Assembly: GCA_023954795.1 (NCBI GenBank)
Contig: JAGSHA010000031.1
Span: forward strand, 1 to 16,321
DNA: 16,321 nucleotides
Direction: 5' to 3'
DNA from: Oceanospirillaceae bacterium
Lineage (GTDB): Bacteria > Pseudomonadota > Gammaproteobacteria > Pseudomonadales > Balneatricaceae
Of the stretch, positions 1-6,837 are shown in pieces. A program made the position numbers and the translations under genes. How positions within the stretch are numbered: position 1 is the stretch's first letter; each line of letters begins with the position of its first letter. The notes under the pieces were generated by a model. The model was not told the DNA's origin. It was given only the letters and a program-made list of their open reading frames with translations, and did not search any database.

Positions 1-356
1 AGGGTCAGGAATGGCAGAGTAAACGGTGCAATCATACTGACAATCGCCGTCATACTGACCGATAACGCCGTATCACCCCGCGCCAGATAGGTGATCATGT
101 TAGATGTCGCGCCACCCGGTGCAAACGTAAGAATCATCAGACCCACCGCCAACGCAGGCGGTAATTCAAGCAGGCTTACCACAATAAATCCGAGCACCGG
201 TAACAACAGCAACTGCATTGTTATCCCGAGACATGTAATCCCCGGTCGCTTGAATACCTGCCGAAAATCAGAGATCGATAATGACAACCCAACCCCGAGC
301 ATAATGGTAAAAAGTGCGGCAGGCAGAACCACCTGAGTCATCAAACTGCTTTCCAT
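1..356 (-). CDS. Bile acid:sodium symporter (BASS/SBF) family protein, 3' end outside window
   Basis: Only the first 118 codons are in the window; the gene continues past the left edge. The ATG at 356 is preceded on the minus strand by a modest AGGACAGG stretch. The visible protein is very hydrophobic, with likely membrane segments at about residues 8-28, 45-62, 69-80 and 98-115. Residues 79-94 carry the APGGATSNMITYLARG stretch that I recognise from SBF-fold sodium-coupled organic anion transporters (bile acid/sodium symporter family). In that family this region helps form the sodium sites at the crossover helices. The substrate cannot be read from the sequence; bacterial members take up small carboxylates, bile acids or pantothenate-like compounds. 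It is divergent from the CDF gene at 740, across a 383-bp gap. The family call is firm and the substrate is unknown. Confidence 0.85.
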   Translation of the reverse strand, partial: MESSLMTQVVLPAALFTIMLGVGLSLSISDFRQVFKRPGITCLGITMQLLLLPVLGFIVVSLLELPPALAVGLMILTFAPGGATSNMITYLARGDTALSVSMTAIVSMIAPFTLPFLT

Positions 357-455
357 GTTTACACCTGTCCTGTGTTACAAAATGTCGATTTGGCCTGTAG
401 AAAACCGGCGCAATCACCCGCCATAACAGGGCTGCCGAAGTATGCCCACATATAC

Positions 456-464
456 TGTGGATAA
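456..464 (-). promoter_or_regulatory. Candidate DnaA box
   Basis: The plus strand reads TGTGGATAA, the exact complement of the consensus DnaA box TTATCCACA. A weaker related copy, TGTGGGTTT, lies 3 nt further on (468-476), and CCCACA at 445-450 forms an inverted repeat with TGTGGG at 468-473. Only one box is perfect, so this is not an origin by itself. It could be a DnaA titration or regulatory site, or chance. Confidence 0.3.
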
Positions 465-572
465 CTCTGTGGGTTTAGACTCGAAAACGTCATCAAAGCC
501 ACGTAAATCCTTAACACTCAGCATATTGATCATTTTTTGACCACATAATTTCAAACTATAAAAATCAATAGG

Positions 573-604
573 TTACATGCACTTCAGCAGAAGATTTCTA
601 TAAT
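573..604 (+). promoter_or_regulatory. Possible promoter for the CDF-yigZ pair
   Basis: A perfect -10 hexamer, TATAAT, lies at 599-604 inside AT-rich DNA. The best -35 candidate is TTACAT at 573-578, but the 20-bp spacer is too long for a strong sigma-70 promoter. Transcription would begin near 611 and leave a leader of about 130 nt that contains the 692-705 palindrome. Confidence 0.3.
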
Positions 605-691
605 TTATCGCTAATTTGTTAAAGTTCCCAGCATTCCTGAACAAAACGCCGAAACTATGAGAAAATCCCGTTTGGCAGAACCTTTTACACC

Positions 692-705
692 CCCTGAATT
701 CAGGG
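692..705. repeat. Perfect 14-bp palindrome upstream of the CDF gene
   Basis: CCCTGAATTCAGGG is self-complementary across all 14 positions and lies 34 bp before the CDF start codon. It is a plausible operator for a dimeric regulator of metal efflux. I do not recognise it as the consensus of a known metalloregulator. Confidence 0.5.
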
Positions 706-739
706 ACGCACACGCTAATTAAGAGTATTCTTATACACC

Positions 740-1882
740 ATGAGTAGAGAACTGAGTCAACAGCAAGCCGCAGAACGTGTCACGCTCATTGGCGCCATAC
801 TCGACTTCGTCCTGGGCATCGCCAAAATAGTGGTCGGCATCCTATCCCATTCCAGTGCTCTGGTGGTCGATGGTATCCATTCATTATCCGATCTGGTCAC
901 CGATGGAATGGTGGTGGTTGTCCTGCGCATCTCTCATCAGGAGCCGGATGAAGATCACCCTTGGGGTCATGGTCGTTTTGAAACCGTGGGTACGGTCGTA
1001 TTGGGCTGCGCGCTCATCGCTGTTGCCGGTGCGATGGCCTATGAAAGTATTAAATTGCTGTTTACCGATACGCAACCGCTCACACCTGAGTGGCCTGCGC
1101 TGGTGATTGCAGCCTTATCCATTGCGGGTAAAGAGTGGATTTTCCATTACACCATGCGCGTGGGCAAGGCGATCAAGTCCGATCTGGTAATTGCCAATGC
1201 CTGGCACAGCCGCACCGATGCGCTGTCGTCTATTGTTGTATTGATTGGTGTCGCCGGTGCCATGATGGGCGTTTGGTGGCTCGATGCACTGGCCGCACTG
1301 GTCGTCTCTGTGATTGTTGGTAAAATCGGCTGGGAAATGACCTGGGATAGTATCAAGGAGTTGGTTGATACGGCCCTGCCGGAGGAACGCATCGCGGCCT
1401 ACCATGATGTGGTCATGCAGGTAGAGGGCATTCTCAACGTCCATAGCTTTAAAAGTCGGAAGATGGCCGGTCAGAGCCAACTGGAGATGCATATACAGGT
1501 ATCACCGACATTGTCTGCATCCGAAGGTCATTATATCGGCGATACTGCGATCTGCCGTCTGCAGGAGGCATTCGAAGACGTGGGTCATGTCATCTTCCAT
1601 ATCGATACCTACGATGACGAAACCGAGCAGGTGTGTAAAACACTCCCATTGCGCGGCGAAGTTGAGCGCGAGATTCATGCAGGGCTCTCACAGATCGCAC
1701 CTGATCTGGCAGCGCCTATGCGTCTGGTCCTGCACTACAATGATGGCATTGATGCAGAACTGTTCTTCGCATCCGACTCGTTATTGAATCCAACGCTAGC
1801 CAGTGAGCTGAAAGCCGCTATGAATCACCCGGTCTGGCTGGAAAACGTAAGTATCTGGATCAGTAATGATGGGCAACATTAA
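740..1882 (+). CDS. Cation diffusion facilitator (CDF) family metal efflux transporter
   Basis: Predicted inner-membrane proton-coupled exporter of a divalent metal such as zinc, iron, cobalt or manganese. The 380-residue product has about six membrane helices in residues 13-200. The metal-site pairs of the family are visible: H47 and D51 in the DGIHSLSD stretch of helix 2, and H156 and D160 in the WHSRTD stretch of helix 5. The loop HPWGHGRFE at 73-81 is a further CDF hallmark. Residues about 205-293 look like the cytoplasmic dimerisation domain, ending in H287, D289 and acidic residues. Residues about 300-380 are an additional C-terminal region; many family members stop near 300. The two HxxxD pairs resemble zinc-type sites, but specificity is an inference. 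The SD is weak (TAAGAG about 15 nt upstream). It is followed directly by yigZ and is likely cotranscribed with it. Confidence 0.92.
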   Translation: MSRELSQQQAAERVTLIGAILDFVLGIAKIVVGILSHSSALVVDGIHSLSDLVTDGMVVVVLRISHQEPDEDHPWGHGRFETVGTVVLGCALIAVAGAMAYESIKLLFTDTQPLTPEWPALVIAALSIAGKEWIFHYTMRVGKAIKSDLVIANAWHSRTDALSSIVVLIGVAGAMMGVWWLDALAALVVSVIVGKIGWEMTWDSIKELVDTALPEERIAAYHDVVMQVEGILNVHSFKSRKMAGQSQLEMHIQVSPTLSASEGHYIGDTAICRLQEAFEDVGHVIFHIDTYDDETEQVCKTLPLRGEVEREIHAGLSQIAPDLAAPMRLVLHYNDGIDAELFFASDSLLNPTLASELKAAMNHPVWLENVSIWISNDGQH

Positions 1883-2488
1883 TTGAGTAACTATCAACGT
1901 CCGAGCCATCGTCAGCAAAGCGAACTGATCATCAAGAACAGTCGCTTTATCACGACTGTGGCGCCCACCCCCGATAAAACCAGCGCTGATACCTTTGTTC
2001 AGCAGTTACGCGAAGAACACCCATCGGCCAATCACAACTGCTGGGCCTATGTCGCGGGTTCTCCCGATGATTCCCGGCACTGGGGATGCAGCGATGACGG
2101 TGAACCCAAAGGAACCGCTGGCCGCCCGATGCTCAATGTACTCTCACACAGTGGACTGGGAGACATCAGTGTTGTCGTCACCCGATACTTCGGGGGTATC
2201 AAGTTGGGCACCGGCGGTTTGGTACGGGCTTACAGTCAGGCTGTGCGCGAAGGTCTGGACGTACTCGAGCTGGAGGATGTGGTTGCCAAAACACCTATAC
2301 AGATCAGTGCAGACTTTTCTATGACCGGTCAGCTTGAGTACTTACTGGGTCAGTTCGATGTGAATATCACCCAGCGTGACTGGCAAGCTCAATTGTTGAT
2401 TGAAGGGTTGATCGAGACGTCGAAACTGGAGGATTTCCAGCAAGCCCTCCAGCCTTACTCCGCAATCACTCTATCCAAATGCGAGTAA
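1883..2488 (+). CDS. yigZ: IMPACT/YigZ family protein (UPF0029)
   Basis: This 201-residue protein matches E. coli YigZ in length and layout. Recognisable stretches are the N-terminal KNSRFI (18-23), NHNCWAYVAGSPDDS (50-64), the signature SDDGEPKGTAGRPM (70-83) and the VVTRYFGGIKLGTGGLVRAY region (98-117). The N-terminal UPF0029 domain shares the fold of the eukaryotic IMPACT proteins, and a small C-terminal domain follows. The biochemical role in bacteria is unsettled; a link to translation or RNA is proposed from the fold. The start is TTG at 1883, immediately after the CDF stop codon. No in-frame ATG exists before residue 83, which is inside the signature, and the TTG gives the usual family length, so I accept it. 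Translation probably depends on ribosomes finishing the CDF gene. The last 34 bp overlap the SulP gene on the other strand. Confidence 0.92.
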   Translation: MSNYQRPSHRQQSELIIKNSRFITTVAPTPDKTSADTFVQQLREEHPSANHNCWAYVAGSPDDSRHWGCSDDGEPKGTAGRPMLNVLSHSGLGDISVVVTRYFGGIKLGTGGLVRAYSQAVREGLDVLELEDVVAKTPIQISADFSMTGQLEYLLGQFDVNITQRDWQAQLLIEGLIETSKLEDFQQALQPYSAITLSKCE

Positions 2489-4113
2489 GCCGCCTCCAGC
2501 GCAGGTTCGCGCTGCTCATGTAAGCAACGCTCAGGTAACAGCCGTAATATTTGCATCCGCGACAGCACGTTGTGCACGACATCGTTCGTGCCGATAACAT
2601 AGACTTCACGGCAGGCCGTTTGTGAATCGATGATCATATCTTCGATCGCCATGGCAGTAGACACATCAATCATTGGCACCCGACTGAAATCCAAAATCAA
2701 TGCATCATGCTTCTGAGCTTGCTGTAGCTTCTGGATGATCCCTTTGGCGGCCCCATAACTGACAGGCCCATTGAAGTGATAGAGCAAGATGCGTCCGCCC
2801 GCTTGTCTTAGCACTTCATTTTCGCGCGGACTGAGCAAGTCATGCTCGTCATCAGCATCACTGATCACCTGAACGGCCGCGACCTGAGTGTCGGCCAATC
2901 GCTTAACCGTAATGATATTCGCCAGAAAAACACCGGCTAATACGGCTGTCACCAGATCAACAAATACGGTCAACCCAAACACCAACAGCATTAACGCGAC
3001 CACAAACATCGGTGCCCGATGTAAACGCTGCAGGAACTTCCAATCGATGATATCGATCCCTACTTTGATCAGAATGCCCGCCAATACCGCATGGGGGATA
3101 TTTTCTGCCAACGGCCCTGCGCCCAACACGATAGCCAACAAAGCCAACGCATGAACACTGCCTGAGATAGGCGTCTTACCCCCGGCACGGATGTTCACCA
3201 CCGTACGCATCGTTGCTCCCGCGCCGGGTAAACCACCAAACAAACCCGCGACCATATTACCGACCCCCTGCCCCACCAGCTCACGATCCGAGTTATGGTG
3301 GGTTTTGGTCATATTATCTGCGACTAAGGAGGTCAACAGGGAATCCACAGAGCCTAATGCGGCCAACATCAGCGCCGCCTGCACCATCTCCTGAAACAGA
3401 TCTGCATCAAATGTCGGCCACTGCAACGATGGCAAACCCGTTGGTATCTCGCCAATAACCGTCAGGGAACTGTCCCGCAGCAAGAACAACGACAGCAACG
3501 TACCAATAATTAGCGCAACCAATGGTGAGGGGATCAGCGTGGCTAACCGGCGTGGCCAGAAAAAAAGAGTCGCCAGTGATAGCAAACCTAAAAACAAGGC
3601 GCTGACGTTAGATTGTTCAATAAATACCGGGAGCGCTTCAACAGCGTCAATCACCCCGCTGGGTGCGGCGTGCCCCAGCAAAGGCCCGAGCTGGAGCAGA
3701 ATAATAATCACCCCAATGCCACTCATAAACCCGGATATCACCGGAAATGGCACCAGCGTGATGTATTTCCCCAATCGCAACAATCCGAACAGTGCCTGAA
3801 ATGCACCACCCATAATAACCACGGTAAAGGCCAGTATTGGCCCGCTGTTGGGGTCAATCGCAACAAACTGGGTAAAGACGGCCGCCATAACAACGGTCAT
3901 AGGCCCTGTCGGACCGGATACTTGAGAGGGTGTACCACCAAAAAGCGCAGCAAAAAGGCCCACACAAATTGCGCCGTAAAGGCCAGCAATTGCCCCCACA
4001 CCTGAAGAAACCCCAAACGCCAGCGCCAATGGCAAGGCCACCACTGCCGCCGTCAGGCCGCCATAAAGGTCTCCACGAATATTGGACGTACTGAACCCCG
4101 AAATCAGCTGCAC
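2455..4113 (-). CDS. bicA: SulP family transporter with STAS domain, BicA-like (probable sodium/bicarbonate symporter)
   Basis: Inner-membrane anion transporter of the SulP family, closest in my recognition to cyanobacterial BicA, a sodium-dependent bicarbonate importer. From a GTG at 4113 it has 552 residues: a membrane domain to about 430, then a STAS domain (about 440-550) with the MIDVSTA stretch. SGPTGPMTVVM (66-76) and DSLLTSLVAD (257-266) match the BicA regions that bind substrate and sodium; T69, D257 and T261 appear to equal T69, D258 and T262 of BicA (numbering from memory). The open frame extends to an ATG at 4197 (580 residues), but the extra 28 residues look unlike the family. 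GTG has an AGGATAGGGG SD 8 nt upstream, and MQLISGFSTSNIRGD then aligns with the BicA start. It lies downstream of the L,D-transpeptidase gene, probably in one operon. Sulfate or another anion remains possible. Confidence 0.85.
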   Translation of the reverse strand: MQLISGFSTSNIRGDLYGGLTAAVVALPLALAFGVSSGVGAIAGLYGAICVGLFAALFGGTPSQVSGPTGPMTVVMAAVFTQFVAIDPNSGPILAFTVVIMGGAFQALFGLLRLGKYITLVPFPVISGFMSGIGVIIILLQLGPLLGHAAPSGVIDAVEALPVFIEQSNVSALFLGLLSLATLFFWPRRLATLIPSPLVALIIGTLLSLFLLRDSSLTVIGEIPTGLPSLQWPTFDADLFQEMVQAALMLAALGSVDSLLTSLVADNMTKTHHNSDRELVGQGVGNMVAGLFGGLPGAGATMRTVVNIRAGGKTPISGSVHALALLAIVLGAGPLAENIPHAVLAGILIKVGIDIIDWKFLQRLHRAPMFVVALMLLVFGLTVFVDLVTAVLAGVFLANIITVKRLADTQVAAVQVISDADDEHDLLSPRENEVLRQAGGRILLYHFNGPVSYGAAKGIIQKLQQAQKHDALILDFSRVPMIDVSTAMAIEDMIIDSQTACREVYVIGTNDVVHNVLSRMQILRLLPERCLHEQREPALEAAYSHLDRVIAE

Positions 4114-4203
4114 CCCGAATACCCCTATCCTGTGGCGGGCAAATAAGCAGTCTACGCAGCGAAGCGGTTCACCGTAAATCCTTACATGGTCGAACATCAG
4201 GCC

Positions 4204-5490
4204 CTAGTTAGTGACCGTATCATCAATGTCGGTGGGAGATTGTGCTGCAGAGAGCTGCGCGAGCTCATTCGGATCCCTGCGATAGATATCGGTGCGAAAC
4301 TGCAATACTCCACTATCCCTATCCACCCACGCCGTCCGATACCGTGTAAAGATCTCCACATCACCCGGCAGATCGGAAATACTGGCTGCTTCTGTTTCCA
4401 GCTGAGTATCCAGATAAGACAGCGGTTGAGCCTCGCTTTTTTCAAGTAACAGTTGCGCCAGTAAGCGTGGATCTTCGATCCGAATACAACCGGAGCTGAA
4501 TGTGCGCCTTGGCTCATCGAACAAGTGTTTACCCGGCGTTCCATGCATATAAATAGAGAAATCATTTGGAAAGATAAACTTTAATTGGCCAAGGGGGTTT
4601 GTATTACCCGGAGGCTGCCAGAAGCGGTACTGTTCAGACAACGCACCACGATAAAAGCGGGACATATCCAGCTCTTCCACTGCCACAACATTCGGTTGGT
4701 GATGCCAGCCCTTCACCAATTTTATACCCAGGAGATCAAATTGTTCTCGCTGCTCCTGTAGCTTGGGCAGGATATCTTCAAACGCAATTCTGCGCGGCAC
4801 ATTCCAGTCCGGATTGAATTCCAGCGCTTTTAAGGTGCTATTCATGACCGGCGTTGGCCGCTCCTTGCGCCCAACAATAACCCGCATCTCGACGATAAGT
4901 TGGTCATCGCGATAATAACGTAGCTGATAGTCTGGAATATTGATTTCAATGTAATCCCGCCGCAGTGCTACCTGGTCAACCTGCTCTCTCTGCCTGTTTA
5001 CCATAAGCTGCTGCCAACGCTTACGCGGCGAGATATTCAACGCTCGACGCGTATCCGGCCCAACAATGCCATCGACTTTCAACCCATGCCGGCGCTGAAA
5101 CGTGACGACCGCAGATGTCAGCCTGGAATCAAAATATTGTCGGTTGGATATCGGATGGTCATAGGGATAATCACCCAGCGCTCTCAGGCGTTCACGTATC
5201 CGCCTGACCTGTGCATGCTTCCGCCCCTCTCGCAGCAGAAACCGTCCTGTCAGAGGGTCCCAGCGTCCGGTTTGAGCCAGTTGCCTGTAATGCTGGATCG
5301 CGGCATCTATCGAATTGAACTGCGCAGAACGGTGCTTCTGATGATCTGTAAAACCCAACCAATCCGTAGACTGACTCTCAGTTTCACACAATGCTGACCG
5401 TTCACTAGACCCGCAAGAAACGTCTATTCCATGACCCGTTGTCGCCCAAAAAAGCAACACAAATGATGCGGGTAGATAGGCAATATTCAT
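4204..5490 (-). CDS. ldtD: L,D-transpeptidase, LdtD/YcbB-like (peptidoglycan-binding plus YkuD domains)
   Basis: Periplasmic enzyme predicted to make 3-3 crosslinks between meso-diaminopimelate residues of peptidoglycan stem peptides. It has 428 residues with a hydrophobic N-terminal signal segment (about 1-20). A peptidoglycan-binding-1 domain spans about 88-152 (AVVTFQRRHGLKVDGIVGPDT). The YkuD catalytic domain spans about 178-350. The catalytic pair is visible as H316 (YMHGTPGKHLF) and C335 (FSSGCIRIEDP). The SSGC form, in place of SHGC, is typical of the YcbB/LdtD branch. Residues 250-290 probably form the substrate-capping region of that branch. A stretch of about 80 residues follows the catalytic domain, ending in an acidic tail. 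It is somewhat shorter than E. coli LdtD. The ATG at 5490 has GGGAG upstream at good spacing. The downstream neighbour is the SulP gene. L,D-transpeptidases of this type can matter under envelope stress and beta-lactam exposure. Confidence 0.9.
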   Translation of the reverse strand: MNIAYLPASFVLLFWATTGHGIDVSCGSSERSALCETESQSTDWLGFTDHQKHRSAQFNSIDAAIQHYRQLAQTGRWDPLTGRFLLREGRKHAQVRRIRERLRALGDYPYDHPISNRQYFDSRLTSAVVTFQRRHGLKVDGIVGPDTRRALNISPRKRWQQLMVNRQREQVDQVALRRDYIEINIPDYQLRYYRDDQLIVEMRVIVGRKERPTPVMNSTLKALEFNPDWNVPRRIAFEDILPKLQEQREQFDLLGIKLVKGWHHQPNVVAVEELDMSRFYRGALSEQYRFWQPPGNTNPLGQLKFIFPNDFSIYMHGTPGKHLFDEPRRTFSSGCIRIEDPRLLAQLLLEKSEAQPLSYLDTQLETEAASISDLPGDVEIFTRYRTAWVDRDSGVLQFRTDIYRRDPNELAQLSAAQSPTDIDDTVTN

Positions 5491-5682
5491 TGTTCCCGTC
5501 TCCCGTAAAAAAAACCTGAAGTAATCAGATTAGCGGCCGATACCCCATCCTGAGGAACTAATAGGCTCCGCTGTATTCATTCAGGGATACAAATCAGTTT
5601 AGCAAAGCCTTATTCTCTTGTTTGGCTAAGAGTTAATTTATAGGACGGTGCCGCACAGGATGATTGCGGGCTTTCCAGGGTA

Positions 5683-5710
5683 AACGCGTTGCAGTTTTGG
5701 ATTAACGCGT
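5683..5710. repeat. Two direct AACGCGT repeats one 21-bp step apart
   Basis: AACGCGT occurs at 5683-5689 and again at 5704-5710, a step of 21 bp, or two helical turns, directly upstream of the GGDEF gene start. A regulator could bind both from the same face, but the second copy lies almost at the ribosome binding site. The pair may be chance. Confidence 0.25.
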
Positions 5711-5720
5711 GAGGGGTTGT

Positions 5721-6740
5721 ATGAAATTCGCTGAAAACACCGGTCAAGCTGCGGAGTACCTGCGGCAAGCGATACCACTAATGGTGAAGCATAATATTCC
5801 ACCAAATCCACTCAACTACGCGTTGTGGTATACCTATGTATCCAATCGTGTACCGGAGTTGAATCAGGAACTGGATAAAACACTGACGACCTATGGCACC
5901 TGCCCAAATCTGGTTGGCGAGCAGATGTTCCGCCAGCATATGATTAAAGACGAGGTCGACAGCGCAGAGAACGTTCAAGCCGGGTTGATTGCCCTGGTGA
6001 ATGATCTGCATGAACATGCGTCCGAGACGGCTGAAGAAACTAAAAACTATTCTGATACGCTGCAAGATAGCCTGGAAGCCCTTCAGGCAGACGGCGGTCC
6101 GGCGCTGCCTCTGGAAAGTATTATCCAGACCCTGGCGCGTAAAACACAGGATATCAGCGATAGCACTCAGCGCTTTCAATCGCGTATCGATGATGCGCAA
6201 TCAGAGATCGAATCGCTGAAAGCCGAACTCGAAAAAACCCGGCAGGACGCACGCGTCGACCCTCTCACGGGGCTCTTCAACCGACGCGTCTTTGAAACCG
6301 AGCTCGGTACCCTGCTTTACGGTGGTAACGCCGGTGCCGTCACACTGGTGATGGTCGACGTTGATCATTTCAAGAAATTTAATGACACGTACGGCCACCT
6401 GATGGGCGATAAAGTGCTGCAATACGTAGGCAAACTGTTACGTGATTTCTGCCCTGAGCCCATGTTAGCAGTGCGCTATGGCGGTGAAGAGTTTGCGGTG
6501 ATCATGCCCGCGCTGACAGCAAGCAAGTCGGCGGAACTGGCAAATGCGATACGTGAGAAAATTCAGGCGATCCGCATCAAGCAGAAAAAATCAGGCGAAG
6601 TCATCAGCTCGATTACCGCGTCATTTGGTGTCGCTGAAAGCCGTCAGGAAGATTCAATCAACACCTTGATTGAGCGTGCAGATAAAGCGCTTTACAGCGC
6701 GAAGGAAGGCGGACGCAATCGGGTCAAAATAGCGCCCTGA
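5721..6740 (+). CDS. Cytoplasmic GGDEF diguanylate cyclase with an N-terminal helical region
   Basis: Predicted enzyme making cyclic di-GMP from two GTP. The open frame begins at a GTG (5709), but ATG at 5721 sits 4 nt after GAGGGG and is the better start, giving 339 residues. Residues 1-125 form a helical domain with NYALWYTY (32-39), a stretch I recognise at the start of other gammaproteobacterial GGDEF proteins; its ligand or partner is not known to me. A coiled-coil linker (about 140-176) leads to the GGDEF domain, which opens with DPLTGLFNRR (180-189), has the metal/substrate stretch VDVDHFKKFND (212-222) and the active GGEEF at 254-258. The RxxD inhibitory site expected at 245-248 is replaced by PEPM, so product inhibition at that site should be absent. 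No membrane segment is seen. A strong terminator follows the gene. Confidence 0.9.
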   Translation: MKFAENTGQAAEYLRQAIPLMVKHNIPPNPLNYALWYTYVSNRVPELNQELDKTLTTYGTCPNLVGEQMFRQHMIKDEVDSAENVQAGLIALVNDLHEHASETAEETKNYSDTLQDSLEALQADGGPALPLESIIQTLARKTQDISDSTQRFQSRIDDAQSEIESLKAELEKTRQDARVDPLTGLFNRRVFETELGTLLYGGNAGAVTLVMVDVDHFKKFNDTYGHLMGDKVLQYVGKLLRDFCPEPMLAVRYGGEEFAVIMPALTASKSAELANAIREKIQAIRIKQKKSGEVISSITASFGVAESRQEDSINTLIERADKALYSAKEGGRNRVKIAP

Positions 6741-6760
6741 TCAAAGCGTCTACGTCACCC

Positions 6761-6798
6761 AATAAAAAACGGGTAGCCTGAGCTACCCGTTTTTTATT
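6761..6798. terminator. Bidirectional rho-independent terminator
   Basis: A perfect 17-bp inverted repeat, with arms at 6761-6777 and 6782-6798, surrounds a 4-nt CTGA loop. The core GC-rich stem is CGGGTAGC/GCTACCCG, flanked by A6 on one side and T6 on the other, so it can terminate the GGDEF gene on the plus strand and gor on the minus strand. It sits between the two convergent stop codons. Confidence 0.95.
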
Positions 6799-6837
6799 CT
6801 CTGAGCGCTGAATCCTCAGTGCGCCTGAAGCGTTGCC

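Larger units (their letters stand above)
357..739. other. Intergenic region between divergent transporter genes
   Basis: This 383-bp gap separates the SBF gene (minus) from the CDF gene (plus). I see no convincing open frame or RNA gene in it. It holds a perfect match to the DnaA box (456-464), a TATAAT hexamer (599-604), a perfect 14-bp palindrome (692-705) and a small inverted repeat, TAAGA/TCTTA at 720-733, just before the CDF start. The stretch from about 500 to 640 is clearly AT-rich compared with the flanking genes, as expected for promoter DNA. Confidence 0.7.

Noticed and set aside
537..562. TTGACC/TATAAA pair as a sigma-70 promoter for the CDF gene
   Set aside because: The spacer is only 14 bp, too short for normal sigma-70 recognition; the TATAAT at 599-604 is a better -10 candidate.
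4197..4565. 122-codon open frame on the minus strand within the L,D-transpeptidase gene
   Set aside because: It overlaps the catalytic end of the transpeptidase in another frame, has no recognisable motif and ends one base into the upstream SulP frame; the transpeptidase frame explains the sequence.
5615..5632. CTCTT/AAGAG inverted repeat upstream of the soluble GGDEF gene
   Set aside because: Arms of 5 bp with an 8-nt loop are common by chance, and no T tract or regulatory context supports a function.
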